Shown here: piece after piece, positions 34,780 through 43,429 of the stretch | How positions within the stretch are numbered: position 1 is the stretch's first letter | How the letters are laid out: each line of letters opens with the position of its first letter | Assembly (NCBI GenBank): GCA_020633205.1 | Contig: JACKEB010000011.1 | Location: 558,001 to 622,000, forward strand | DNA from: Polyangiaceae bacterium | GTDB taxonomy: Bacteria; Myxococcota_A; Polyangia; Polyangiales; Polyangiaceae | DNA length: 64,000 nucleotides | Direction of reading: 5' to 3' | Made by a program: the position numbers and the translations under genes | Notes under the pieces: generated by a model | Databases searched by the model: none | The model's input: the letters and a program-made list of their open reading frames with translations, nothing else | What the model was told of the DNA's origin: nothing

Positions 34780-36243
34780 CTAGATGTCCTTCTTGGGGAC
34801 GGTCTTTCGTGCAGGCTCGTCGGACTTGGGTTCGTCCTTCTTGGGTTCGTCCTTCTTGGGTTCGTCGGACTTGGGTTGGTCCTTCTGGGCGTCTCTCAGC
34901 TTCTTGATGTTGCCCGAGAAGGACACCTTTGGCGGAGGTAGTGGGCCCCACTGCAGGCTCTCACCGTACTGGGTGGAGACCTTGGTCGTCTTCCAGCGCT
35001 GGAGGTTCATCATGTAGATGCCCTTCTCCTTTTTGCGCGTGGAAAAGAAAGCGAGCAGGCGTCCGTCAGGGCTGCACGCTGGGTAGGTGTTGGAGCCCAT
35101 GTTCTGGGTCAGGCGGACGATGCCATGGCCCTTTTCATCGCTCATCACCAGGTCGCGCCGGTCGCCGCCGACCTCGACGGAGTACACGATACGCACGCCA
35201 TCTTCGGTGTCGCAGAAGGTTGGTGCGGAGGCAACGAAGCCCGCGGGCGAAATTGCCTTGCCGTCGACGTAGATGCGCCGAGTGGAGCGCTTGCCCACGC
35301 CGCCACCCACCCACGCGAGCTTGCCAGTCGGGGAGAAGATGGGCCGTGTGGCGAGCTCCGTCTTGGAAACGGGCTTCATCTCAGTGCCGTCCGGGTTGCC
35401 AACGTAGATGACGCTCTTCAGGCCCTCCGAGACAGCGACGGCCAGCTTCTTGCCGTCCTTGTCGAAAGCGACGCTGTAGATCGAGCCGTCGAAGTTGAGC
35501 TTCACCGGCTTGTCTTCACGATACAGCTTGAACGGCGCGTAGTTCTTGCTGAGCACGTAGTAGAAGCTCAGCGCGTTGGGGCTCCACACCGGGGCGAGCG
35601 CCGTGTCGTCCGCGGTGGTGCGCGGCTTCAGATCGTGCCCGTCTGCGTCCATGCTGAAGATGCGGCGGTTTTTGCCCCATTTCCCGCTGAAGATCATGTG
35701 GCTCGCGAAGCCGCCGTCGGTGCCGGTGATCGCGCCGAGGAGCGCATCGGTGATGCGGTGCGCGGTCTCGCGGACGTCCTTCGGATCGACCACGAGCTTC
35801 TTTTCGTAGACGGGCTCCTTCCCCACGTTGAGGAAGTAGGCGAGACCCATGACCTCGATCTTGCCGGCTTTAGTTTTCCGCGCGGCAACCTTGACGATCA
35901 CCTCAGCGCCGACCTTCTTCCACTCGTCCACGTCGACGGGGTCATCGAAGGAGTAAAGACCGGGCGGCGCCTTGTCGTCGCCGATCACGCGGAACATCCC
36001 GGAGAGCTCCATGTCGCGGCGCACGACGCCGCGGACGATGACGTCCTCCAGGTCAGGCGACAGCGACGGCAAGATCGCGAGGCTCGTGACGTGTACGCCC
36101 ACGTCGCTGCTCTTGACCACGAAGGGACCAAGCTTGGTCTCGTCGAGGGGCGGGTCCGCGGCCTGAGCGCTGGCGCCCGTTGCAAGCAAGCTCACTGCGC
36201 CGCAGCTGAGAGCGGCAAAGCTCAGGGAGAGCACGCGATTCAT
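34780..36243 (-). CDS. tolB: Tol-Pal system beta-propeller protein TolB
   Basis: 487 residues. A signal peptide (ends ASAQA) leads to the TolB N-terminal domain (~30-190) and then a beta-propeller built of FSPTGKLAWV- and CSPDGRLLAFFS-type blades. TolB is the periplasmic partner of Pal and TolA. The C-terminal tail is unusual: short Lys/Asp/Glu/Pro repeats (DEPKKDEPKKDEPKSDEP). ATG 36243 is chosen because it begins the signal peptide and overlaps the upstream stop (ATGA). Confidence 0.92.
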   Translation of the reverse strand: MNRVLSLSFAALSCGAVSLLATGASAQAADPPLDETKLGPFVVKSSDVGVHVTSLAILPSLSPDLEDVIVRGVVRRDMELSGMFRVIGDDKAPPGLYSFDDPVDVDEWKKVGAEVIVKVAARKTKAGKIEVMGLAYFLNVGKEPVYEKKLVVDPKDVRETAHRITDALLGAITGTDGGFASHMIFSGKWGKNRRIFSMDADGHDLKPRTTADDTALAPVWSPNALSFYYVLSKNYAPFKLYREDKPVKLNFDGSIYSVAFDKDGKKLAVAVSEGLKSVIYVGNPDGTEMKPVSKTELATRPIFSPTGKLAWVGGGVGKRSTRRIYVDGKAISPAGFVASAPTFCDTEDGVRIVYSVEVGGDRRDLVMSDEKGHGIVRLTQNMGSNTYPACSPDGRLLAFFSTRKKEKGIYMMNLQRWKTTKVSTQYGESLQWGPLPPPKVSFSGNIKKLRDAQKDQPKSDEPKKDEPKKDEPKSDEPARKTVPKKDI

Positions 36244-37160
36244 TCTGACGGTGCCTCGGGTGCTGGGGCGGGGGCTTCCGGCGCGGGTGCCGGCTTCGGC
36301 TCGGGTGCAGCTGGCGCTGGATCCGGCTCGGCCTTCGAGGGGGGATCGGTCTGAGTGCATGATCGGCTCTTGTCACCCGCGAACACGGGGAAAACGGTGG
36401 AGTCCAGAATGTCTGGATAGTTCTTGGGGGGAGGCGGGAGTTGCTGCCCTACAGTCGACTGCATCGCCTCGCGTACCTTGGCATCGAAGACTGCATTGCC
36501 GCTGGGGCGGGTAATCGTAAAACCACTGACCGAGCGATCGCCGCTCACCGTCGCGCTCACGGAGGCGCGCAGGCCACCGACGACGCTACAGGGCAGGCTC
36601 GCGGGCTGATGGAAGCGGCTGCTGAACCAGGCGGCGATCTTCATGCGGTAGAGGCTCACCGCGCGGGCCTTCAATGGATCCGTCTCGGTGCCTTCCTTGA
36701 CGCCGTCGGGAGAGCCTTCGCCTTCCGCCGTGGGTTCAACTTCGCCCGCGTCCAGATCCTTGATGTCGTCGTCGACTTCCTTGGCGATTTCCGCGTCGGG
36801 GGGCGGCGCCGCCGCGTCACCCTCAGCGACTTTGCTCTCGGGGATCTTGGTCGGGTCGTCTTTGGCGTCTGGTGAGGGCGCTGATGCGGCCTCCATGCGC
36901 TTGATGGCCTCGGGCTTGATCTGCCACATATCCGGCAGCTTCGGCTTCATCTTCTTGCCGCCTAGCTTGAGCAGCGGCAGCTCATCCATCACCGGTTTGA
37001 CCGCGATGGGTAGCTCGTTCGACTTTGGCTCCGGCTTTGCTTGGCCTGCCTCGAGTTGCAGGTTGAGGTAGCGGGCGCCCACGGGCGAGCCAACGCAAAT
37101 CACCACGGAAATGACCATTCCGAGGGCTAGCTCACCGGTTGTGAAGTCAGACCACGCCAT
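36240..37160 (-). CDS. tolA: TolA/TonB-type periplasm-spanning protein
   Basis: 306 residues. A single N-terminal membrane helix (~10-30, LALGMVISVVICVGSP) is followed by a Lys/Glu/Asp/Pro-rich stretch and a C-terminal domain (~185-275: FTITRPSGNAVFDAKVREAMQS) matching TonB/TolA C-terminal folds. A Pro/Ala/Glu tail follows. Its place between tolR and tolB supports TolA. The name rests on context, since sequence conservation of TolA is low. It overlaps tolB by 4 bp. Confidence 0.8.
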   Translation of the reverse strand: MAWSDFTTGELALGMVISVVICVGSPVGARYLNLQLEAGQAKPEPKSNELPIAVKPVMDELPLLKLGGKKMKPKLPDMWQIKPEAIKRMEAASAPSPDAKDDPTKIPESKVAEGDAAAPPPDAEIAKEVDDDIKDLDAGEVEPTAEGEGSPDGVKEGTETDPLKARAVSLYRMKIAAWFSSRFHQPASLPCSVVGGLRASVSATVSGDRSVSGFTITRPSGNAVFDAKVREAMQSTVGQQLPPPPKNYPDILDSTVFPVFAGDKSRSCTQTDPPSKAEPDPAPAAPEPKPAPAPEAPAPAPEAPSE

Positions 37161-37175
37161 GTCTAGAACTCGCGA

Positions 37176-37640
37176 CTACTTGGACGGCTGAGGGGCGGGG
37201 GAGGATTCATCGACCTCCTCCAACTCCGGCTGGACCAACAAATTCAAAGACGTAACGCCGCTTGCGCGGGCCGCCGCGACTACCTTCGCGACGACGCCGT
37301 AGCGCGCCTCCTTGTCGGCGCGGATGTAGAGCTCGCGCTCCTTTTGGACGCGCACGCTGTCGAGCAGCACGGTGTCGATGCTGTCGGTGACGTCCTTGTC
37401 AGCGAACATGATGCGTTCCTCCTTGGTCACGGTGACCAGGAGCCGCGAGTCTTTCACTGGGGTGTTCGCTGCCTGCACGTTGGGCAAGTCGATGCGCAAG
37501 CCCGTGGTGAGCAGCGGCGCCGTGACCATGAAGACCACGAGCAGCACCAACATGACGTCGACGAACGGCGTGATGTTGATGTCGGTGAACCCGCCACGAC
37601 GTCGGCCTCTGCGGCCGCCTCCTCCAACTTTCGCTCCCAT
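37176..37640 (-). CDS. tolR: Biopolymer transport protein TolR/ExbD
   Basis: 154 residues. Basic N-terminus (GGRRGRRRGG), then the proton-path helix with the key Asp in INITPFVDVMLVLLVVFMV, then a periplasmic domain. With TolQ it converts proton-motive force into TolA motion. It starts 12 bp after tolQ and ends 15 bp before tolA. Confidence 0.92.
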   Translation of the reverse strand: MGAKVGGGGRRGRRRGGFTDINITPFVDVMLVLLVVFMVTAPLLTTGLRIDLPNVQAANTPVKDSRLLVTVTKEERIMFADKDVTDSIDTVLLDSVRVQKERELYIRADKEARYGVVAKVVAAARASGVTSLNLLVQPELEEVDESSPAPQPSK

Positions 37641-37652
37641 GGCGTGCGCCGC

Positions 37653-38399
37653 TCAGCGACCAATCCCTTGCATGGTGGGTGCACCCTGAGAGTGCTCGGG
37701 TTGCGCGCCGTCATTGCGCCGCACGAGGGGCACCGCGGAGGTGGGGCCTGCGGGATTGCCGGCAATGATCTCGACCCAGGCGTCGCAGGAGGCTTCGAGC
37801 TCTTCGAGCAGATCGCCCACGCGGCGGTCGATGTAGTTGTACGCGATGGTCGCGGGGATGGCGGCGAAGAGACCTACCGCGGTTGCGATCAGCGCCTCAC
37901 CGATGGCCGGGGCAACGACGGGCAAGGAAGCGCTCTTCTCCTTACCGATCAGGATGAACGCCTCCATGATGCCCCACACGGTGCCGAACAGACCGACGAA
38001 GGGCGCCGCAGAAGCGATGCTCGAGAGCGTCGGCATGAGGCTCGAGGCCTTGGCTTGTTCGTTGACGATCGCGCGCTTGGCGACCGCTTGAAGTAAGTCG
38101 CTGTTGAGGCCCGGCTGATGGTGGCGCTTACCGAGCTCCATCACCACCCGGCCGCCTGGCGAGTGGCGGTGTTCGATACTCGCGCTGATCAGGTCGGAGG
38201 CGTTGTGGATGTTCTCCGTCGCCCGCTCGAACGCCAGGTTCGAGGAGCGCAGGCGCATCAACTGCAAGAACTTCACGACGACGATGAACCACACCGCCGC
38301 CGCTGCGAGCAGCAGGCCAAGGAGCACCACCAGCACTACGCCCTTCGAGTGCATGGCAAGGGAGATCGGGTTCAGATCGGCTTCGGCGAGGAACAGCAT
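37653..38399 (-). CDS. tolQ: Proton-channel protein TolQ/ExbB
   Basis: 248 residues. Three membrane helices (~20-45, ~130-155, ~170-195) with the family pattern FVGLFGTVWGIMEAF and ATAVGLFAAIPATIAYN. It forms the stator of the Tol motor. The start is ATG 38399, which gives a typical short N-terminus; an upstream in-frame extension is Arg-rich and unlikely. It is first of the tolQRAB run. Confidence 0.92.
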   Translation of the reverse strand: MLFLAEADLNPISLAMHSKGVVLVVLLGLLLAAAAVWFIVVVKFLQLMRLRSSNLAFERATENIHNASDLISASIEHRHSPGGRVVMELGKRHHQPGLNSDLLQAVAKRAIVNEQAKASSLMPTLSSIASAAPFVGLFGTVWGIMEAFILIGKEKSASLPVVAPAIGEALIATAVGLFAAIPATIAYNYIDRRVGDLLEELEASCDAWVEIIAGNPAGPTSAVPLVRRNDGAQPEHSQGAPTMQGIGR

Positions 38400-38500
38400 G
38401 TTGATGGTGGCCTTACGACTGGATTGCGCTGGGTCTAGGGGAACGCGCTGGCTTCGACGAGCGGCGCTAGGTTCCGTAGGGATTCGGGTCCTGACATGCC

Positions 38501-38533
38501 GAGTGGCTGATCGACGACATCGACCAGCCACTC
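38501..38533 (-). promoter_or_regulatory. Hairpin between pal and tolQ
   Basis: GAGTGGCTG/CAGCCACTC is a perfect 9-bp stem with an inner TCGA/TCGA extension, 22 bp after the pal stop and ~100 bp before tolQ. There is no U-run. It may protect the pal mRNA end or act as an attenuator, so that pal is made in excess. Confidence 0.45.
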
Positions 38534-38554
38534 CGTGTCATGTGGTCCTCAGGA

Positions 38555-39109
38555 TTACTCCGCGACCATCACGTCGACGCGGCGATCTTCGAAGTAGCTC
38601 GACTCGTCGGTGCCAGTCGCGTCCAGCTCTCCACGAGAGCTGGTCTTGACGCGGTCTTTGCCGAGTCCACGGGTGCTCAGCGCGGACTTCACGTTCTCAG
38701 CGCGACGGCCGCCGAGCACCATGTTGTACTCCTCATCTCCGCGGGGATCCGCGTGGCCGACGAGCTGCATGACCTTGTCCTTCAGCGGCCCGGTGGCGAA
38801 GCAGTCTGCCAGCTTCTTCAAGACGGCCTCGTCTTGCGGCCGGATGTTCGCCGAGTTGTAGGCGAAGTGCGCATCGGAGTCGCTGATGCCGCAAGCCTTC
38901 TTGATCTCGTCGGAGATGTTGATCTGGCTCTTCTTGGGGTCGTCGTCCGGGTCGTCCGCCGGGAGCGCGTCGTCGCCCGCCGTCTGGGTTGCGGTGGACA
39001 CGGGTTCCGTTCCACCCGTGGGTGCAGCCGGCGGCTCCTTCGGATCGGAACCACAGGCGAGTAGTAGGGCGGCGGGCAGCAGGGTGCTCAGCAGATGGAA
39101 TTTCTTCAT
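38555..39109 (-). CDS. pal: Peptidoglycan-associated lipoprotein
   Basis: 184 residues. Lipobox LLAC near residue 19, a Pro/Asp-rich linker, then an OmpA-type peptidoglycan-binding domain (~80-184: FAYNSANIRPQDEAVLKKLA and LVGHADPRGDEEYNMVLGGRRA with the diaminopimelate-contacting Asp and Arg). It anchors the outer membrane to the wall and binds TolB. It is transcribed leftward ahead of tolQRAB, separated from it by a hairpin. Confidence 0.93.
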   Translation of the reverse strand: MKKFHLLSTLLPAALLLACGSDPKEPPAAPTGGTEPVSTATQTAGDDALPADDPDDDPKKSQINISDEIKKACGISDSDAHFAYNSANIRPQDEAVLKKLADCFATGPLKDKVMQLVGHADPRGDEEYNMVLGGRRAENVKSALSTRGLGKDRVKTSSRGELDATGTDESSYFEDRRVDVMVAE

Positions 39110-39694
39110 GCGACCTCCTTGGCGGATTGCTCCGAATTCGGCGGGTTGTTGGATATCTCGGGGAGTTGCGAGTTGCCACGCGGCTATCGAGGCGCGCGCC
39201 TGAATTAGCTGCGTGCTCGGTACAAACCGCGGGGAGCCGGGACGGCCTTACAGTGGAGTCGATGCTCTGGCCAAAACTCGCGAGCGCCTTTGCTTAGCGC
39301 TTCGCGGGGAGCATGTCTTCCAACCCAAACTTTGAAAAGCCCTCACAAATTGGGCCAACCGGCGCACCGTTCAAGTCCTACTGGAAACGAGCGGAGCCGT
39401 TGCAGCAGCAAAGGAATCCGGTGGAGCGCCGGGACGATTCGCCCCGATGGCGAGCGGATCCCTACACTCGAATGACTCGATTCTCGGTCTGGGTTCGTCA
39501 ACGGGGCCATCCCGGAAACTCACGACACGTGACGAAGCTAGGCTTTCGAGGCGGAAACTCTGGCGGCCACGAGGAGGGTCGGGGGGGAGGCGCGGTGGGG
39601 GACGCTTGACCTCACCCCCGAACTTCCGCCCGGCTTCCGCGCCGGTACGGCTTGGCTCTCGCTGGTGACCATGAACTCGACGCGGCTCTCTCGG
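39110..39694. other. Gene-free stretch upstream of pal
   Basis: About 585 bp holding no frame I trust. It contains an exact copy of the dispersed CTCACCCCCGAA motif (39611-39622) and a G-rich run near 39580. The pal promoter should be here; I could not pick it out. Confidence 0.4.
39611..39622 (+). repeat. Dispersed motif CTCACCCCCGAA, copy 2
   Basis: Exact intergenic copy, in the pal upstream gap. Confidence 0.6.
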
Positions 39695-39825
39695 GCGTTT
39701 GACTTGGAGTTCGCCTACGCGTCGACCCCAGCACCACGATGCGAGGAAACAGCTCACGCAGCTTCGCGTGGAAGGCGCAAGCTCTTTGGATCGTGCTGCG
39801 TTCGCTAGTGTCCAGTAGCGGAACG
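39695..39825 (-). pseudogene. Decayed partial copy of the STAS-like gene
   Basis: Read on the minus strand in two frames, this stretch gives VVPLLDTSERS...FHAKLRELFPRIVVLGST and then, after a frame change, VGELQVKR. The intact gene at 39945-40331 has SLILDMRNAP...ELRTKLRSIFPRVVVLVAT then VGELQVKR in one frame. The seven-residue GELQVKR block is identical and the order is kept. No upstream match to the intact gene's first half was found. It is best read as a frameshifted relic of a duplication. Confidence 0.55.
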
Positions 39826-39944
39826 ACACGATCGTGTGGCGAGTGGTAGGCAGGACCGTGCGAGGTTTCGTGACTAAAACCGCGCGGAAATTAGAGGGCG
39901 TTTCAGTCGCCCGTGTCGGGTGGAGCCAGGCTATCGCGCGTCAC

Positions 39945-40331
39945 TCATTGCCTACACCAACGCACGGCTTGGTCTTCGCTGTGAGTAACCAGCGTCTCCA
40001 GGCCGCTCTCGCGAGCCATCCGCTTGACCTGGAGCTCGCCAACGGTGGTGGCGACGAGAACGACGACCCGTGGGAAGATGGAACGGAGCTTCGTGCGCAG
40101 TTCGTTGGTCGAGCTTTCGAAGGCGTCGGAGTTGTTCCCGGGCGCGTTGCGCATGTCGAGGATCAGCGACCACTCGCGGTGAGTTTCCGTGAGCTGGGTC
40201 ATCGACTGGGTGTAGGTGGCAAACAGCTCGGATACCTCAGTGCGTTCTGGAGAACGTCGGACCCAGACGATTTGCGTCAGCGGGTCCTCTTCAATCGTGA
40301 CGAGGGAGTTTTCGAAGACGATTTGCCTCAT
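39945..40331 (-). CDS. STAS/SpoIIAA-like small protein
   Basis: 128 residues, cytoplasmic. Alternating strands and helices (TQIVWVRRSP, WSLILDMRNAPG, FPRVVVLVATTVGELQVKRMA) fit a STAS-like or SpoIIAA-like fold as used in anti-anti-sigma or regulatory partners; the conserved phospho-Ser position is not clear. The ATG at 40331 opens the fold; the frame upstream of it is Arg-rich and unlikely. A decayed partial copy lies just downstream. Confidence 0.65.
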   Translation of the reverse strand: MRQIVFENSLVTIEEDPLTQIVWVRRSPERTEVSELFATYTQSMTQLTETHREWSLILDMRNAPGNNSDAFESSTNELRTKLRSIFPRVVVLVATTVGELQVKRMARESGLETLVTHSEDQAVRWCRQ

Positions 40332-40507
40332 GATGTTTCTCGATAGGGCTCGGCCGGTCGTCAGTCCAGTAGCGTTTGGATGAAGCGGGCGTGGCCATGA
40401 TTCGCTTTTCTGCGGACGATTCGTGACGAGCATTGCCATGGCAAAAAAACGCCGAATACAAGCTCCGCTCAGCTTTTCAGCTCGACCAGCAAACTCCGAG
40501 GTGACCC

Positions 40508-40802
40508 ATGACATGGCATCGAGAAGCTTTGCGAAGCGTGGGGGAGGTGCCCGAGCTGACGCAGCGTTGCTCATCCGTAGAGGAGATGTGGCTCCTCGAG
40601 CTGATGCTCCGGGCTGTCAGAGATCGCGCCGCGGTACACGCGCGCGCTGGGGGGTCGGCTATCGGCCTATGACTGGAGCGGCTTGCTCGCCATGGAGCTC
40701 CCGCCAGAAACCGAGGACCAGCAGTTGATTCCTCCGGGAATCGATCTGGACGCCGACGATAGCGCCCTACGCACGCGGTTGTTGCTGCCGGTCGCGATCT
40801 GA
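40508..40802 (+). pseudogene. Small gene interrupted by a frameshift at a six-G run
   Basis: The ATG at 40508 has an excellent ribosome site (GAGGTGA, six bases upstream). The first frame reads 54 residues (including VEEMWLLELMLRAVRDRAA) and stops at 40672. The next frame continues as ordinary protein (YDWSGLLAMELPPETEDQQL ... LLLPVAI) to a stop at 40802. Removing one G from the GGGGGG at 40649-40654 joins them into a ~97-residue protein through AGGRLSAYDWSG. It is a real frameshift, a slippery switch or a sequencing error; I cannot tell which. The family is unknown. Confidence 0.55.
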
Positions 40803-40863
40803 ACACGCGAGCAACGTCTGCTGCTGCCCTTGGATTCGCCATAGCTCAAAGCTGAAGCCGGCG

Positions 40864-41190
40864 TCACGAGTTGGTTAGTCGGTGGAGCAGATAGGCTGTT
40901 GCCACCACGAAGAGCACACTGATGAGGGCGGCGATCAGCCTCGGTGCCTTGCTTGGATCCGAGCGCGGCTCGTGCTGCAGCGACGCCATAGCTAGGATGG
41001 CGACTCCGCCCAGGCGTTTTTCCGCGCTCGAACCCCGCTCGTGATCCCCGGTCATGCCTTTGTAACGGGCGGCCGCCTCTGGGAGCTGCCGCGTGTCCTG
41101 ACAGTGACTCATGAACGCGCCATGCACGGCGTCGTCATCCCAGTTATCCAGGACCTTTTTCCACAGCGCTTCTAGGATCGGGTCACTCAT
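40864..41190 (-). CDS. Small tail-anchored protein of unknown function
   Basis: 108 residues. A helical N-terminal part with conserved-looking WDDDAVHGAFMSHC and LPEAAARYKGM is followed by one C-terminal membrane helix (LIAALISVLFVVATAYLLH). It is probably held in the inner membrane with the N-terminus in the cytoplasm. I do not recognise the family. Confidence 0.65.
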   Translation of the reverse strand: MSDPILEALWKKVLDNWDDDAVHGAFMSHCQDTRQLPEAAARYKGMTGDHERGSSAEKRLGGVAILAMASLQHEPRSDPSKAPRLIAALISVLFVVATAYLLHRLTNS

Positions 41191-41298
41191 CAGCGGGCTC
41201 GTCGGCTGGTGGCTCGGATCTAGCGCTTAGTGTAACCCACGCGAAGCTTCTGTCGCTGACACCTGTGGGAGGACGGCGTGATACCTTTGGGCCCTCCC

Positions 41299-42045
41299 AT
41301 GTCAGACAATCCCTACGCCGCACCCCAGTTCCCCGGAGATTTGCCGCCTACCCAGGGAGGCATGCATGGACCTCCTTCAGGCTGGGATGCCTCCGAGGTG
41401 ATCGGCATTGCTTGGGAGATCTTCAAGCGCCACTGGGCGGTGTTGTTCGGTAGTGCCTTCCTCGTCTACATCGTTAGCCAGGTGCCAGGCTGGATTGCTC
41501 AGGGGATCCAAGTCGGCGCGGAGCTGGAGCAAGGGAGCCCCGAGCAGTCCTTGGTTCAAGCCGTGGGCTCTTTGATCGGTAGCCTGATTAGCCTCTACTT
41601 TTCGGTGGGTCAGGTGCGCTTGTACCTGCAGGCAGCGCGGGGTCAGACTCCCGATTTTAGCGTGCTCTTCTCCGGTATGGATCGTTTCCCTGCGGTATTG
41701 GGGATGGGTTTCCTCGCTGGCATCTTGATCTTGCTGGGCCTGATCTTGCTCATCATCCCAGGCATCATCTTGAGCTATGGCCTCTACATGGGCGCCTATT
41801 TCGTGATCGACCACCGCATGGGGCCGGTCGAGGGCCTGAAGAAGTCTTGGGAAGTCACCAACGGTCACAAAGCGAATCTGTTCGTGTTCTCCCTGCTGGG
41901 CGGTCTCGTGGTGCTGGCTGGCTGCTTTGCCTGTCTTGTTGGCGCCTTCGCCGGCCAGGCGGTGGTCGGTGTGGCGACCGCCATCATCTTCCTCCGCCTC
42001 ACCGGAGAGCAGACCGCGGCCCCCGCCGTATGGGGCGCGGAGTAG
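41299..42045 (+). CDS. Multi-pass membrane protein, paralogue 1
   Basis: About 248 residues with a Pro/Gly-rich N-terminus starting MSDNPYAAPQFPG, then five or six hydrophobic segments. The block GPVEGLKKSWEVTNGHKANLF followed by paired helices resembles DUF975/GPDPase-membrane-domain proteins (trimmed core GLKKSWEVTNGHK). The start is set by homology with the next gene (MDVDNPYAA). A GTG at 41278 has a better ribosome site (GGAGG) and would add seven residues. No substrate is evident. Confidence 0.75.
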   Translation: MSDNPYAAPQFPGDLPPTQGGMHGPPSGWDASEVIGIAWEIFKRHWAVLFGSAFLVYIVSQVPGWIAQGIQVGAELEQGSPEQSLVQAVGSLIGSLISLYFSVGQVRLYLQAARGQTPDFSVLFSGMDRFPAVLGMGFLAGILILLGLILLIIPGIILSYGLYMGAYFVIDHRMGPVEGLKKSWEVTNGHKANLFVFSLLGGLVVLAGCFACLVGAFAGQAVVGVATAIIFLRLTGEQTAAPAVWGAE

Positions 42046-42159
42046 CCAAGGACTGATTCGCCCATGGCGAGTCCGGGCAGCGTGAGACCGCGCGGCAACC
42101 TGGGTGACGTCTTGGGCAGCGTTTCGAAGCTTCTTTCGTGCTAGCGTTGGCGCCGTCCG

Positions 42160-42915
42160 ATGGATGTCGACAACCCCTACGCGGCTTCGGAGTTCGATGA
42201 ACTCCCGCCTGGCGCACCAGCCCAGGGCAACTCTACAGCGCTGCCCTGGAACCCGACCGAGATCTTCGGCATCGCCTGGGATCGCTTCAAAGAGTACTGG
42301 ATCGTGCTCTTCCTCGCGGTGCTGCTCGCTGAGTTCCTCGGCAATGTCCCCGAGTGGCTGGCTCAATTCATTCAGATGTACGGCGGCCTCGAGCTGCACT
42401 CGGAGGTGTCGCTGGCGATCGCTTATGGCGCCAGCTTCCTAGGCTGGCTCGTCGACTGCCTCATGGCGGTTGGGCTCGCTCGGATGTTCCTTCAGGCTGC
42501 CCGCGGGGAGACGTCCCCGGAGTTTGGGATGCTGTTCAGCGGCTTCGACCGCGTGCTGCCCATGCTGGCGTGCCTGCTCATCTCGCAGCTCGCGATCGGG
42601 TTGGGGCTGGTGTTGCTGATCGTCCCCGGCGTCTTCTTTGCGTGCGTGTTCTTCATCGCGGACTTTCTTGTGGTTGATCAGCAGCTCGGCCCGCTGCGCG
42701 CTCTCAGCACTTCGTGGAAGCTCACGAAGGGTCACCGCCTGAACATCGTGGTGGTTGGGGTTTTCGGCATCCTCGCCAGCCTGGTTGGTCTCCTGGCTTG
42801 CCTGATTGGCGCCTTCGCCGCCCAAGCTTTGTTCGGCGTGTGCTCTGCCCTGATCTACCTAAGGCTGATCGGCGAGCAGACCCGTGGTGTTAGGGTCTGG
42901 GAATCCTGGCAATAA
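42160..42915 (+). CDS. Multi-pass membrane protein, paralogue 2
   Basis: 251 residues, a diverged tandem duplicate of the preceding gene. Both begin with DNPYAA, have IAWxxFKxxWxVLF before the first helix, a LIVPGVFFACVFFIADFLV helix, ALSTSWKLTKGH before the last pair of helices, and end LIGEQT. They are probably co-expressed (114-bp gap) and could form a hetero-oligomer. Function is unknown. Confidence 0.75.
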   Translation: MDVDNPYAASEFDELPPGAPAQGNSTALPWNPTEIFGIAWDRFKEYWIVLFLAVLLAEFLGNVPEWLAQFIQMYGGLELHSEVSLAIAYGASFLGWLVDCLMAVGLARMFLQAARGETSPEFGMLFSGFDRVLPMLACLLISQLAIGLGLVLLIVPGVFFACVFFIADFLVVDQQLGPLRALSTSWKLTKGHRLNIVVVGVFGILASLVGLLACLIGAFAAQALFGVCSALIYLRLIGEQTRGVRVWESWQ

Positions 42916-42937
42916 TATTGCCGCGCGGTAACCGACG

Positions 42938-43354
42938 CTAGCCGCGCTTGAGCTCACGGAGCAACGCCTGGGTCAGCTTGAAGTACTCCGAGCGTTCGTA
43001 CGGCTCATTCAGGATGTGGAAGTCCTTGCCGCTGAGGCCCACGCAGCCAAAGCAATAGCTGCAACCCGAAAGCCCGACGCATCGAACCAAGTAGGAGCTC
43101 GAGCTGCAGTCCTCCGAGAGCTGGCAGTGGTGACAGCCGATCAGGTTCTGCGCGTCATGGCAGTGGGAACAATCCGTGAGGCGCTTGCTGCGCACGCAAT
43201 AGGACGAGCGCGTCAAGCTCTCCGAGTCGCGGCAGAACGTACAGGAGTGACAGCCAACGCAACCGCTGCACTCCACACAGGCGAAGTTGTCACGGCGGGC
43301 GCGGCCTGCCTGCAGCAAGTCACGATAGGCGCGTTCGAAGTCCCCAAGCTTCAC
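42938..43354 (-). CDS. Cys-rich repeat protein (C-x-x-C ladder)
   Basis: 138 residues with 18 Cys in repeated C-x-x-C and C-x-x-C-x(6-9) rungs (CVECSGCVGCHSCTFC, DCSHCHD, GCHHCQ, GCSYCFGCVGLSG), ending KDFHILNEPYERSEYFKL. The closing pattern FGCVGL-x-x-K-x-x-x-ILN-x-x-Y-x-x-x-EY is one I associate with Cys-rich repeat proteins common in Patescibacteria. The rungs suggest a beta-solenoid or a metal-binding ladder. There is no signal peptide. GTG start. Function is unknown. Confidence 0.7.
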   Translation of the reverse strand: MKLGDFERAYRDLLQAGRARRDNFACVECSGCVGCHSCTFCRDSESLTRSSYCVRSKRLTDCSHCHDAQNLIGCHHCQLSEDCSSSSYLVRCVGLSGCSYCFGCVGLSGKDFHILNEPYERSEYFKLTQALLRELKRG

Positions 43355-43429
43355 CCGCTAATGATTAGTACGGCTGCTCCCTTGGAGCGAGGGTGAAGCA
43401 AGTTTGTGGAGCCGCTCTGCTGCGGCGAG

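Noticed and set aside
41377..42399. Long minus-strand frame (340 codons) opposite the tandem membrane genes
   Set aside because: High GC makes the reverse frames of real genes stay open; its product is Gln/His/Glu-rich with no domain, and the plus-strand genes show clear membrane segments.
42916..42935. CCGCGCGG or CCGCGGGG cores flanked by TT and AA at many places (also ~45721, ~39886, ~34288 and elsewhere)
   Set aside because: By eye the number of such cores is about what this base composition predicts, and many are in coding sequence; only the AT flanks look odd.
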